A DNA stretch of 64,000 nt from Bemisia tabaci (taxonomy: Eukaryota > Arthropoda > Insecta > Hemiptera > Aleyrodidae). Below are positions 24,375 through 35,392 of this stretch, piece after piece. The notes under the pieces were generated by a model, which did no database searches, was not told the origin of the DNA, and worked only from the letters and a program-made list of their open reading frames with translations. Location of the stretch: NCBI RefSeq assembly GCF_918797505.1, contig NC_092793.1, positions 46,612,243 to 46,676,242 on the forward strand. Direction: 5' to 3'. The first letter of the stretch is position 1. Every line of letters begins with the position of its first letter. A program made the position numbers and the translations under genes.

Positions 24375-24686
24375 TAGAGTCCCTTTATACTGAGAGTCAA
24401 GACAATGTGAATCCATTTCTGATTGGTTCCCGTATTTTAGGCCTTCGCAGTGTCACAAACGGGAATAAAGATTACATTTTCACCGTTTGCAAAGATTATA
24501 ATTTGGAATGGACCAGGGAATTAAGGGTTCGGCAAGGAACAAACGGAATGAGAGAAGGAACGGAGAAAGGAATTTGAGAATGGCCGATCAAAGATTACGA
24601 AAAACGTTCAATTTCTGTAATCTTTATATACCCGTTGTGACTCCATGAGGGGGTGTTGTCTTGACTCTCAGTATAAAGGGACTCTA
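24375..24686. mobile_element. hAT-type MITE with perfect 8-bp target duplication
   Basis: TAGAGTCCCTTTATACTGAG and its reverse complement form the ends, about 29 bp of inverted repeat. GCCACGAC flanks both sides (24367-24374 and 24687-24694). The interior has inverted GTAATCTTT/AAAGATTA blocks. It is inserted just outside or at the left edge of the element at 24697. Confidence 0.9.
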
Positions 24687-24696
24687 GCCACGACTA

Positions 24697-25113
24697 CAGG
24701 GAGAGTATCGCAATCTCTGTGCCGCTCTCTGATTGGTTCATCAGTTTTAGGCTATCGTGGAGCTCCAAAGTTGACCCAATGTAAACATACCCGACCCAGA
24801 GGAATACGTATTATCAATTGAGAAATGAATGTTAATCACACTCAAAGCTTAACTTTTGGCAAAAATATTCATCAAAGTTCGATCCGAACTCAATTCAGAA
24901 GTGGGATATGAAAAATTTCTATCATACCCAAAATCACGTCTAGAACTTTGTAGAACTTTTTGGCCATTGTTTGTTTACATTGGGCCAAACTAGGAGCGGA
25001 GGGGCTGGGGTTTGTTTACATTAAGCCAACTTTGGGGCTCCACGATAGCTGACCAATCAGAGAGCGGCACACTTTATCTGTAGTAAAAGGATTGAGATGG
25101 CAATACTCTCCCG
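24697..25113. mobile_element. Fold-back element (family I)
   Basis: Inverted pairs include GGGAGAGTAT/ATACTCTCCC, TGCCGCTCTCTGATTGGT/ACCAATCAGAGAGCGGCA and CTATCGTGGAGC/GCTCCACGATAG. AATGTAAACA words also recur in both orientations. About 417 bp. Confidence 0.75.
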
Positions 25114-25730
25114 ATTACAGGCACAATGGCCACGAAAAAAATCGAAAATCGATGTATTGAACGGCGCAGATAGGGCTGTCTTGTCTTATCTTGCCGACAA
25201 GGCCAACTATCGCAGAAACTGCGCAACCCCCTCTCCCCTCTTCACACTCCTGTATATCTGCGAAACCGCTTATTAACTCCAGCTGAAATTTTTTCCTGGA
25301 ACTTGTGAAATCATAAGCTTCAATTTGGCGCAGGTCCCGTTGGCCAAATCGGGGGTATAAAAATGGGCGAATTTTGGCCCTGTTTTAACAAGGCTCTTTT
25401 CGATACGGTTCCTGCTATGGGGTCATTAAAAGCGGCCCCATAATCTAGTTTTATCGGAGATGTACAAATACATTTTCTCGGTATGCTCAGGTATTCTTAT
25501 AACCGAGTCTCTAAAATTTTGATTAACGAACCGTGTGTATAAAATCAAAAGTAGATTTCATTTGACCCGAACAGTGGGATTTGACCAATTTTGTTTTCCG
25601 AGCGGAGGATCAGAGAGTCTACAGCTGCCTGTAGAAAAATGTCGGAGGCCAGTAAAGAGCAACTTGCACCACTCTTAGAATACTTGCAGAGGGTCTCCAT
25701 TCGTCCATATTCTTAATCAATAGGTGACAT

Positions 25731-25791
25731 GGACATACTTATGCTAGAAGGAACTATGTAGCACGTAGTTCTTTATAGCATAAATACGTCC
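25731..25791. repeat. 61-bp near-perfect hairpin
   Basis: The arms run from GGACATACTTATGCTAGAAG to its partner ending AGCATAAATACGTCC, with about five mismatches over 29 bp and a very short loop. It is either a miniature palindromic repeat or a precursor-like hairpin. Its GGACRTA ends resemble the element at 51300. Confidence 0.7.
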
Positions 25792-26955
25792 ACACTATCC
25801 ATTCAACTTTTCAAAAACCGTCATCTCAGTAATTTTGCAACGGAAAGATTAGAGACAGTAATCACCTTTTCACAAACCCAAAAGTGGGTGAAGACTTCTT
25901 CTTCTCCTTCTCGCTTTTCTCCTTAATCGGCCAGTATACATCTGCATAATGTCACTGCATCAAGGAGTCTCAAAAATCTGCCCGGGAGGCTGGGCACCCC
26001 GCGGTGAAAGTACTCTCCCAGGGCGTCAGAGGCTGATATTAAAACGAAACTCTCCGAACTGCCGCGGGAGTCCGAGAAACAATAAATCCGTCTCGGCAAT
26101 GTCTCCAGAGTGAGAGTCGAAAATCCCTTTCTCCCCCGTTCATCAACAAACATGCACATCGATTTGGCAACCATGATCAGAGGATTCGCACGGTTTAGCG
26201 CGGGTCAGCTTGGCTGATCGCTGTAATAGCTTATCTGCATTTCCATGTGAGCCCTGGGGAACATGGAGTTATATGGGCAATGGGGCTCAATCGTGAATTT
26301 ACTTACTTCTTTTAGGAGCGACGGAGTGCGGGCTGAACTTGAAAGCGCCCCGCGGTCTCCGCTGCCAAACCGCGAAGGTTCGGCTGGGGTTTTTATTTGT
26401 AATGAGCAGGATTGAATTGTAAATGTGGCAACGTTCCTGTGATTATTTAAAATTTGCACCTCGTGCGTTGGTGGTTTCCGTTGCATTATTGCTGATTAAA
26501 TTCACCCATTTACGACGTACCCTCATTCGGAGCTCTGTTTTGGGTCTTCCCTCGTTTCCCCTCGTATCTCCATTTCTCTTAATTTACTCGTGTTTCTTTT
26601 GTCTATCATTCTCTTTCTTTGTAGTTAATGTTGGGGGTAGGGGGACATCTGGTACCTTTTCACGGTTATGTCTGTTAAAATCCAAGGAGCGAGGGGGCAA
26701 AGTGATGTAACTTTCACCTCTTTCATCAAAATACTGAAATGTTTTTGGGGCTGGGGGTGGGCTCTGCATCAAGCTGCCTCCTTCGATTAAAGCTGAAAGT
26801 CATAGCAAAACCTGACGCCAAAAAAAAAAAAAAAAAAAAAAATTGATCGGCCATTCAAAATGAAGATTTCCACACAGTTTAAGAATTTGAAAACTGGAGA
26901 ACCGAACTAATGTAACTCTGTCGGAGTGTACCTGATGTTTTCATTTGCTACGATT
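25792..26955. other. No supported gene
   Basis: Contains a poly-A run at 26820-26842. The minus-strand frame at 25923-26174 and plus-strand frame at 26423-26710 have no recognisable domains. Confidence 0.35.
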
Positions 26956-27175
26956 CACTGTGGTTGTTGAAAAAAATGGTATACTGTTCCAGCACCTACG
27001 ATGTTATAAATTTGTCTGGTGATCCTAAGATGCTGCCTTGATTGACCAGGTAGTTGAATTTGCATTCACAGGATGTAAAGTTAACTGCGGGGGCGGTGAA
27101 GGCAGCATCTCGGGATCACCAAACGCGCATGTTTGACATCCTAGGTGCTAAAACAGCATATTATTTTTTTCAGTG
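26956..27175. mobile_element. Fold-back element related to family D by its ends
   Basis: The left end is CACTG, then GAAAAAAATGGTATACTG; the right end is CAGTATATTATTTTTTTCAGTG-like. AGCACCTA-GATGT and GGTGATCC-AGATGCTGCC have inverted partners. About 220 bp. Confidence 0.65.
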
Positions 27176-27404
27176 TAGGTATATTACTAGATTTCACTGT
27201 TAACTTCTCATTTACGACTAGCACTGAAAAATAAATAGACATGCACGATACCTGAAAGGATTCTATGTACCAAAGTTGTTAAAATAAAATTAATAAATAA
27301 AAAAATATTTTACCCTTTCGGTCGCCGTCTTCTTATCAATGCACGATCTATCTTTACATAGACTGCAAGTCTTGTGGGAAATGAGAAAATTGCGAAATTT
27401 GGTC

Positions 27405-27492
27405 AGAAATGATTCCGAATAGTCGCACTTGATATTGAAGTTTATAGAGAAAGACAAAATGGAGCGATCCTTTTAATGAAAACGGGTGGTTA
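27405..27492 (+). repeat. H-family sequence flanking the large palindrome, left
   Basis: ATTGAAGTTTATAGAGAAAG, then GGAGCGATCC and GGGTGGTTACAATG, follow the order of blocks in the left half of H elements. Sequence similarity is moderate. Confidence 0.5.
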
Positions 27493-28719
27493 CAATGAGC
27501 TTGTTCAGCAATTCGTAATTCTTGCATTTTTGGAAACTAGAGAGTGCACAGAGTTCACAGGAATTTTCCCCGATTTTTTTGAGCAATATTAACCCACGAA
27601 ATACGAGTCCAAAAGTCCGTATTTTGGGCTCCCATTTAAACGCGCGCCGCTTGGCCCATCTCAAAATGGCGCCCATTTTCTCCGTCCGGCGGTGGCCACA
27701 CTTTTGACCCGGCGTGCCGGCGGGTACCTCTGCATGCCTCTGCCGTGTGTGGGTCGTATAAACAAACGAAGATTGATAACACAAATGATCCGAGCAACTC
27801 GAAATCTCTTAATATTAAATAATTTAAATCCATTTTCGACTTCAACCAAGCACTTGGCAATAATATTCATCGTATTTTACAACCAGGAGCCACGGCCTAT
27901 CGGCTCATTTTAAGGTGCATTCTGAAAATCAGTGTTTACAAGTCCAGTGTCCAAACCCAGACTTAGACTTTCTTCCTTTACTTTTTTTTGACCATTCTCT
28001 TTTCATTTTCGCCTCAAATCAAATGTTTAGCAGTTTCTTTGTCTTGAGTATGTGGTCCTGAATTCATTCAAGAGTTAGAAGTTCACCATTTATTTAGTAT
28101 TATAGCCTTTTGACCTCTCAAGCTTTACCGATATGATCTCATGTAGTTCGAGGTTTCTTTGGCCCAAACCAAGTGATTACACATCTGATGTGTGTCTTAT
28201 GGCTCTTCAAATTCGCAGTTTAGAACTAAATCAGAAACTACAGTTACTTAATCCAGTTCTGCTCTCTTGTTCAATGTTTGTCATAAGTGTTTGTTCGTGT
28301 CTGTTCTTTATAAGTGACCACTGTAGTGCATATACACAGTTATGCTATCGGTACAGGTATTATTTCTTGTTTTCTACAGTCAGGACTTTCTCTTAAGCGC
28401 AATAATTTACCAAAGAAATTCACCTAGTTGCGTAAATAATTTGGTGTATAGATATTCTGTTAATGTCTCCTTGCGGTGATGCAAAGTTTCTGAGATCTGT
28501 CATAAGTGGATTTTGCATTTAGACGGTCACTCTTGTCTGATAAAATTACTGCTCTACTTAGCAGCTTCAAATTTATACTTTGATCTCTGATTCATCACTA
28601 AATGACACTCGTGCGGTGTCATTTATCTTTAATCAGTTCAAAGCTATTTCGACAATGAATCATCAAAGGTCCGATCGAAGAAGGAATTTTCTTGTGAGTG
28701 CTGTGGCTGAACCGACATC
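27493..28719 (+). repeat. Left arm of the large palindrome
   Basis: This 1,227-bp arm matches the reverse complement of 29910-31134 with only a few differences by eye: one substitution near 27548 and a two-base length difference near 27965. It includes a GC-rich stretch around 27640-27740 with CAAAATGGCGCC and AT-rich sequence after it. The frames inside (up to about 100 codons) appear twice because of the inverted duplication and show no family motif. I do not recognise a gene. Confidence 0.93.
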
Positions 28720-29909
28720 TCAACTCAACTTTCAAAAGCATCAACTCATATAAATTTATCAGGAAGTGGTAATGGTAAGTGGAAATCATGGTAGTGCTCG
28801 CTTCTTTCATAAGCAAATTGTGCGCTCAAAATTTCAAAATCTACTCACCTGCATGTATATTTGAAGAGGAATACGACATGATATGTAGCAGGCTACACTT
28901 CATCTATGAATAATACATAAATTTGTCTTGAGAGCATTCTTAGGAAACTTCCACAATTTTTAGTTTTGTTCCTGAGAGAAAATTTTGAGATGACTCTGCT
29001 GGTATTCCCAGTGTCTTTTCAGAAATTTTGTACTTCATAGGTATCATCATATACTTAAGTATCAACAGACATTGTACAAGACATAAAATTTATTTGAGGA
29101 TTCCTGCTATATGTTGTGTTTCCTGCAGCAATAAGGCTCATCATATTTCATGGAATGAAGTAATCAAAAACTACTTACCTACCTACAGCTTGGTCAGTTT
29201 CATTTCTTTCTATAGTGAAGAAAATGTTTTTTTTCTCTCTATTTAAGAATTCAAGGTGAACCAAACCTGTCCAACAAAAATTTTAATAAAATCTCTTTGT
29301 TCAAAAACACCTAAGAATCATTTCAATGGTAAAGTTGCCGACGATTCTTGTTAAAAGTCCGAAAGTCTGCTGGTTTACTGAATTTCTCAGGTACAGACGA
29401 ATGGAAGGATTTTGAAAAGACATAGAATTACATCCTCCCATAAGATAAAGTCAGGAACATGGTTAAGGTTATCTGGGGATGATATTTGTAACATTTCGTT
29501 GCATGATTTTATAATCGAAGAGAAACAGAAAGTCTGAAACTTTGTGAATCTACGTAAGTGGTTTTCTAGTTAGGCTATGATATTGATATGCTCGCTTTGT
29601 TATCAATTAATCTCCACAAAGGTAAGCATAATTACATAAACTGTTCCACAAGAGATGCGAATGTAACTTGTAATACCTAAGTGACTTTACAAATCTTACC
29701 TGTTAAACTACCAGCTGCCCGATTATTGAAACTATGTCAGCCCGACATGAAAAGACATAGCCCTATCTTATCCATGCAATATATCGGAATTTGATGTCTT
29801 GTCGGGTTGCTCTAAGCCTTCAATAATCGGCCTGCTGATGAGTTGCAAAATATTTCCACTTCCAGACGAATGATCATGTCTTGGTTCATGCTTTCAATAG
29901 TAGAGTTGT
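28720..29909. other. Unique centre of the large palindrome
   Basis: About 1.19 kb of AT-rich sequence with no coding signature. It carries a smaller inverted element at 29712-29837. Just inside both arm boundaries the inverted similarity drops abruptly but does not vanish for about 25 bp. Confidence 0.7.
29712..29837. mobile_element. Short H-like fold-back inside the palindrome centre
   Basis: CAGCTGCCCGATTATTGAA pairs with TTCAATAATCGGCCTGCTG, and CCCGACATGAAAAGACAT pairs with ATGTCTTGTCGGG. The GATTATTGAA end resembles H termini. About 126 bp. Confidence 0.6.
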
Positions 29910-31134
29910 GATGTCGGTTCAGCCACAGCACTCACAAGAAAATTCCTTCTTCGATCGGACCTTTGATGATTCATTGTCGAAATAGCTTTGAACTGATTAA
30001 AGATAAATGACACCGCACGAGTGTCATTTAGTGATGAATCAGAGATCAAAGTATAAATTTGAAGCTGCTAAGTAGAGCAGTAATTTTATCAGACAAGAGT
30101 GACCGTCTAAATGCAAAATCCACTTATGACAGATCTCAGAAACTTTGCATCACCGCAAGGAGACATTAACAGAATATCTATACACCAAATTATTTACGCA
30201 ACTAGGTGAATTTCTTTGGTAAATTATTGCGCTTAAGAGAAAGTCCTGACTGTAGAAAACAAGAAATAATACCTGTACCGATAGCATAACTGTGTATATG
30301 CACTACAGTGGTCACTTATAAAGAACAGACACGAACAAACACTTATGACAAACATTGAACAAGAGAGCAGAACTGGATTAAGTAACTGTAGTTTCTGATT
30401 TAGTTCTAAACTGCGAATTTGAAGAGCCATAAGACACACATCAGATGTGTAATCACTTGGTTTGGGCCAAAGAAACCTCGAACTACATGAGATCATATCG
30501 GTAAAGCTTGAGAGGTCAAAAGGCTATAATACTAAATAAATGGTGAACTTCTAACTCTTGAATGAATTCAGGACCACATACTCAAGACAAAGAAACTGCT
30601 AAACATTTGATTTGAGGCGAAAATGAAAAGAGAATGGTCAAAAAAAAGTAAAGGAAGAAAGTCAGTCTGGGTTTGGACACTGGACTTGTAAACACTGATT
30701 TTCAGAATGCACCTTAAAATGAGCCGATAGGCCGTGGCTCCTGGTTGTAAAATACGATGAATATTATTGCCAAGTGCTTGGTTGAAGTCGAAAATGGATT
30801 TAAATTATTTAATATTAAGAGATTTCGAGTTGCTCGGATCATTTGTGTTATCAATCTTCGTTTGTTTATACGACCCACACACGGCAGAGGCATGCAGAGG
30901 TACCCGCCGGCACGCCGGGTCAAAAGTGTGGCCACCGCCGGACGGAGAAAATGGGCGCCATTTTGAGATGGGCCAAGCGGCGCGCGTTTAAATGGGAGCC
31001 CAAAATACGGACTTTTGGACTCGTATTTCGTGGGTTAATATTGCTCAAAAAAATCGGGGAAAATTCCTGTGAACTCTGCGCACTCTCTAGTTTCCAAAAA
31101 TGCAAGAATTACGAATTGCTGAACAAGCTCATTG
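29910..31134 (-). repeat. Right arm of the large palindrome
   Basis: Inverted near-identical copy of 27493-28719. Its outer edge is at CTGAACAAGCTCATTG, where it changes to H-family sequence in inverted orientation. Confidence 0.93.
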
Positions 31135-31210
31135 ACAAATCCGTTTCAACCAATAAGATGGCTTCATTTTCCCGTCGTCTTTTTATCTATAGATTTGTTT
31201 AATCTTATGC
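31135..31210 (-). repeat. H-family sequence flanking the large palindrome, right
   Basis: On the minus strand it reads as an H left half: TCTATAGATAAAAAGACGAC, then ATCTTATTGGTTGAAACGG. It is inverted relative to the flank at 27405-27492. Confidence 0.55.
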
Positions 31211-31719
31211 TATAATCTTTTTTTCAATTATAATGATCAGTCCGCAGTACTATAACAATAAGACAATTTACTCTGCCGTGTTATCAAAAGAGAACAGTGA
31301 CACCCAAATTTTAGAAACAGAATGGTTTTTATAAAAATTGGACTGATCTAATCTAATGATCTAACTGTAACTAATTTTGATGGAATCTTTGCGCAAACTA
31401 GACAATCATTCAGAGGATGATATGATTTTTTAACTTTAAGCATTGCCAATATTGCACTACTGACTACAGATATCTCTCACCAGGGACTTGCCTTAGCGAA
31501 GCAAGACTGGCAAGTCATCGCGACTGCTTGCTGCACGGCGAGGGCTACAAAGTCGAGGCGCCTTCAAATCATCGTGCACGCACCACGCACATCCGGAGAG
31601 CACGTATAGTTGTATCATCAACTGAGAGTGTCAATAAGCCGTGTTACCGAAAAAAGAAGCAACGCCGGAATTTTCAAAATCGAGTCTCCTTGAAGACTTG
31701 ACTAAGTTCATTTAAATGA
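31211..31719. other. No supported gene; one M-like fragment
   Basis: A weak M-family match (GAGGCGCCTTCAAATCATCG, then a run resembling the TAGTTGTATC block) lies at about 31550-31620. The rest is anonymous. Confidence 0.35.
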
Positions 31720-31943
31720 ACTCTCTGCTCCAGTTTTAATAGCAGAATGTATCTTATTTTTTTAAAAAAAAACGCGAGTTATGACTATGTGAAAGCTGCC
31801 AATACGCAGAAATCCTCCACATCATTTTTGTCTTCTTCGTCTATCGCTTTGTCTACCAATTCCAACAATCAGCTCGCTTCTGTCTGAAATCTTTCATGCA
31901 CATTACGACTCTCTGCTCCAATTTTAACAGCAGAATGCATCTT

Positions 31944-31986
<43 letters not shown>

Positions 31987-32124
31987 GCGAGTTATGACTA
32001 TGTGAAAGCTGCCAATACGCAAAAATCCTCCATATCCTTTTTGTCTTCTTTGTCTATAGCTTTGTCTATCAACTTCAACGATAAGCTCGCTTCCGTCTGA
32101 ATTCTCTCATGCACATTACGACTC
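31720..32124. repeat. Tandem duplication of a roughly 190-bp H-containing unit with A-runs
   Basis: ACTCTCTGCTCCA begins each unit, at about 31720 and 31908. Both then carry AGCAGAATG-ATCTTATTT, an A-run, GCGAGTTATGACTATGTG, an inverted H end and CATGCACATTACGACT. The A-run is about 9 bases in the first copy and about 35 in the second (31949-31983). Confidence 0.85.
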
Positions 32125-32389
32125 GTGCTAGCCCCTCTGGAGGGCACTCAACGTCAGCGACGGGCTCTCCATTCTCGAGAAGGAGATTTCAATAACTGTG
32201 AAAGAAGCGGTCGAGGAAGTAGTTAGGAGGCGATCACGCGGGGTTTCGCATTTGCATCGGTGAAATAGGAATGCTTGGAATGATATATCGACTCTCTAAC
32301 GGGAGGCGGGCCCGGCGGACAGGAAGATCGCGGATGAGGATGACGTGAGTGTCATAAACGCAACGGGCATGGGGCACCGGGCGCGCTCG

Positions 32390-32560
32390 GCGCATGCGCG
32401 AGTAATAAGTAAAAGTGCCTCGTTTCATGCCCGCGCCCGCTCCCGCCGCGGCCGCGGCCGCGACCGGCGACCTCACCCGGTGGCGAGGCTGTTGTTTCGG
32501 TCGCCGCGGCGCGTGCCGGTTCATCCACCCGAGATCCGTCACACGCCGAGCTCCGGGCTG
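32390..32560. other. CpG-rich segment
   Basis: It contains repeated CCGCGGCCG words and is far richer in CG than its neighbours. Possibly promoter-like; no gene evidence. Confidence 0.35.
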
Positions 32561-33043
32561 ATTATTGAAATTCATAGACAACGTGTTAGACGAAGAAGAC
32601 ATCAGAAGTAGGGAGCGATCCTATCGGTTGAAATGGGTAGTTCTTATAGACTAAGGGAGAAAATGACAGACTAACAATAAGGGTCTCTCGTTGCTTGCCG
32701 TTAGTTAGCCCATTCCCTGCCTCTTTTGTCCATTGCAACTGTTGCAGGTCATTTGCACAAATTTTTGTTTTCCTTAAAATATTGACATTTGCACAAATTA
32801 TCTTTCAATCGTCTAACATGCGGTGTTGCCGCATCGTGCAATTTGTGAAAATGACCATTCCTTTTGTTTTTGCAAATGACCAAAAAAAAAGTGGGCATTT
32901 GCACATTACTTGTGCAAATGACCGTCAACCCATTGCAACCACCCGCTTCCGCCGATAAAATTCCTCCATATCTCTTTTGTCTTATTTGTCTATGGCTTTG
33001 TCTATGGCTTAGTCTGTAAATTCCAATAGTCGGCTCGCTGTGG
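32557..33043. mobile_element. Family H element carrying a nested fold-back
   Basis: Left GGGCTGATTATTGAAATTCA and right TCTGTAAATTCCAATAGTCG are H ends in inverted orientation. GACGAAGAAGACAT and GCGATCCTATCGG pair with GATAAAATTCC and TTTGTCTTATTTG on the right. The centre is interrupted by the element at 32747. Confidence 0.7.
32747..32923. mobile_element. Nested fold-back with GGTCATTTGCACAA ends
   Basis: GGTCATTTGCACAA and TTGTGCAAATGACC are the ends of a 177-bp palindromic segment. Several internal CATTTGCAC/TGCAAATG words occur in both orientations. ATTGCAAC occurs on both sides, but not immediately adjacent. Confidence 0.75.
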
Positions 33044-33359
33044 GCTGATTATTTGCGGATTCGGGATTTGGATTTGGTGTAGGGGGGCTAAAAAATCCCT
33101 CCCCTCTCAACCCGCTTCCTTCGTCTGGGCCGATCTCAGAAATAGCCCATTAATTATTTTGATGAAAAACGGATGTATTGCTCCTGACTCTCTGTGGCCC
33201 CTGTGGCTCATCACCGCAAGCTGAGGACATTTTTTGGTCGCGAGTTATGAGACCGAGAAGGAGCTAAGGGCAGGAAAATCGTCTATTTCGAACCGTACCC
33301 CTTTTAAAAAAGCCTCCTCTTCGCCTAGAGTACATTGACAGGAAGTGTATTATGCTCTG

Positions 33360-33619
33360 CTCATAGGCGGATCCATACTCGAACGGGAGGCAGGAGGGGG
33401 GTTCGGGGGGCTTCCCACGGAAAATTATCGAAATTGTAATGCATCTATAATATGCATTTTGAGTCAATTTCGTGATGAATAATTGTCAAATCCAAGCTTC
33501 CTTCTTTCTTCCTTCCTCCGTTCCTTTCTCTTTCTTTATTCTCTTTTTCCTCCTCCTTTTTTCGGATAAACGGGGTGGAAGGTGGGGCGCGTACGCCCCC
33601 TACTTGGATCCGCTCATAG
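33360..33619. mobile_element. Possible hAT-like element with GGATCC-bearing ends
   Basis: CATAGGCGGATCC on the left pairs with GGATCCGCTCATA on the right. The interior has the G-rich GGAGGGGGGTTCGGGGGGC and GGGGCGCGTACGCCCC, as in the element at 53593. No clean target duplication. Confidence 0.5.
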
Positions 33620-34039
33620 CCCTCCTAAATAAGAGCACATGCAGCATCAATGATAAGAAGGCTAGCGTTGTGCAGGCTTCATATACATATTTTATTTACA
33701 TTTTCGATCACTCAAAGTGTCCATACACTATTTTACTAGTTTATAAATAATTTTACTTTTTTTCACTGATCAACTTGCAAAACTGAGGGCACTATCTCGA
33801 GCGTTTTACGGTGATAAGGAGCTTATTACAAGAAAACAGAACACCGAGAGACGTGCCTGAAATATTTCTCTTCCTTAGGCACTGTGCGGGGACACGTTCC
33901 GTATCGTGTATGGTCGTCGCTCATGCAAGGAAGTGACATTCTGTTTCTTCTTTTGACATGCTGCAGTTATTCGTTATGCTGGGACTGTAGAACTAACTAA
34001 TTGGAAACCATACCTTTGAGGCTGGTCGGTCTGAAATAA

Positions 34040-34158
34040 CGTCGCTCTTCTGACGCAAGGGCGTAACTCTAATTGCACATGAGCCCCGGAGGGCACAGAG
34101 TCATGCGGAGAACAGGGGTCACGTGGAAATTGAGATACACCCTTGTTTCGGAGCGACG
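34040..34158. mobile_element. Family L palindromic MITE
   Basis: CGTCGCTCTTCTGACGCAAG pairs with CTTGTTTCGGAGCGACG. GAGCCCC-GGAG and AGTCATGCGGA lie at the centre, as in other L copies. Confidence 0.65.
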
Positions 34159-34928
34159 CTGAGGCGTCACGCCTATGGTCTGCACCACTTCCTCGTTTCT
34201 ATTTTTTTGCAGTCTCGTTTCAGTTGATCCTTTTGACACGACAAGAGACCTTAAATTAAGCGTTTAAGTCCATCAATATTTGTGTTGTTAGGGTTAAAAT
34301 ACAGAGCAGTCTCATACCGGTATGTCTAGTCTTAGCGCATGAAGTAATTTGCAACGTATGCAACAGGATAATACGTATGCAACAGGATATTTAATACGGA
34401 TGTTCACGAAGTTGCATCAAAGTTGACGCTAACGTGGTTGTCAGTTTTTTAAAGGGGATCATCGTGTCTTACTTCAAAAGACACAATTCTATAGACGGTT
34501 TTCTCAAATTTGACATGGTTGAGTAATATAAGAGACAGAGTTTGTATGATAACCTCACCGCAAAATATCGTTGACGGCGACCTGACGACTGTAGCAATTC
34601 GAGCTAGGTTGCTATAGCGTGGTGGCCTCTATCGGGTTACTTCAGTTTTGTAATGTCTGCGGCAAACCTCACATGTGCAGGTTGGTGAACCGGTTTTAAA
34701 GGCTCGTCCTTTAATTTCATACATCATGATATTGATAGGAACATTTTTTTCTTTAGCTTCCTCTTATATTTTCCTCTTTCGTCTCTTATTGTTTTCTTCT
34801 TCCTCCTCTACTCCAATTTTTCCTTTTCACGTTCTTCCCTCTCCTCTACTTCCTTAATATTTCCCATAGTTTTTTTGTGGATGAGCTAGATATAACGGTT
34901 ATCGCAAAATAAGGTCCATTTCTAAGTC

Positions 34929-35077
34929 GTGGTGTGCTTGCGATTTATCGATTGATCTGCCATTTAAACATATGGAAAAGGATTGATAAACAGGGTGTTT
35001 CGCAACAAATACCCTAAAAATCGATTATTTACCACAGCTTCAAATAGGAATCAATGATCGATCATTAACACCCCGTC
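34929..35077 (-). mobile_element. Degenerate family E copy
   Basis: In inverted orientation it retains the E blocks GCCATTTAAA, GGATTGATAAACAGGGTGTT and AATCGATTATT. The terminal CAGTGGCG has decayed and no target duplication remains. Confidence 0.6.
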
Positions 35078-35163
35078 GATGCAATGTTAATTCAAACAAA
35101 AAAAAAACCGGCAAGGAGACTTCAACGCTCGGGTAGAAAAGTAGAATCGAGTGGGCCACGGAC

Positions 35164-35300
35164 CTGGCAACACAGTTCATTTCCATTTAAATCCATCGAA
35201 TAAATCGATTCCATGTAAGGCACAATACCTCACCTAGAATCGATTGTTTAACATACATTTACTTGGAAAAAACAGTGTTGCCAACTTACAAAAATTGCCA
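35164..35300. mobile_element. Family F MITE, end-degraded
   Basis: Retains CTGGCAACACAG, CATTTAAATCCAT, AATCGATTGTTTAACATAC and GTTGCCAACTT in the same order as the copy at 5971. Confidence 0.65.
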
Positions 35301-35392
35301 CTGCAGATAAACCTCATAGGGACCCTGAATCCCTGAGTTTAAATAATAATTACACTTTTAAGTTGTTGCTCAGGCAGTGTGTGCGTGTCCAC

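Noticed and set aside
27522..31105. Paired small proteins encoded in both palindrome arms
   Set aside because: Each frame occurs twice only because the DNA is inverted-duplicated; overlapping frames are open on both strands and none has a recognisable domain.
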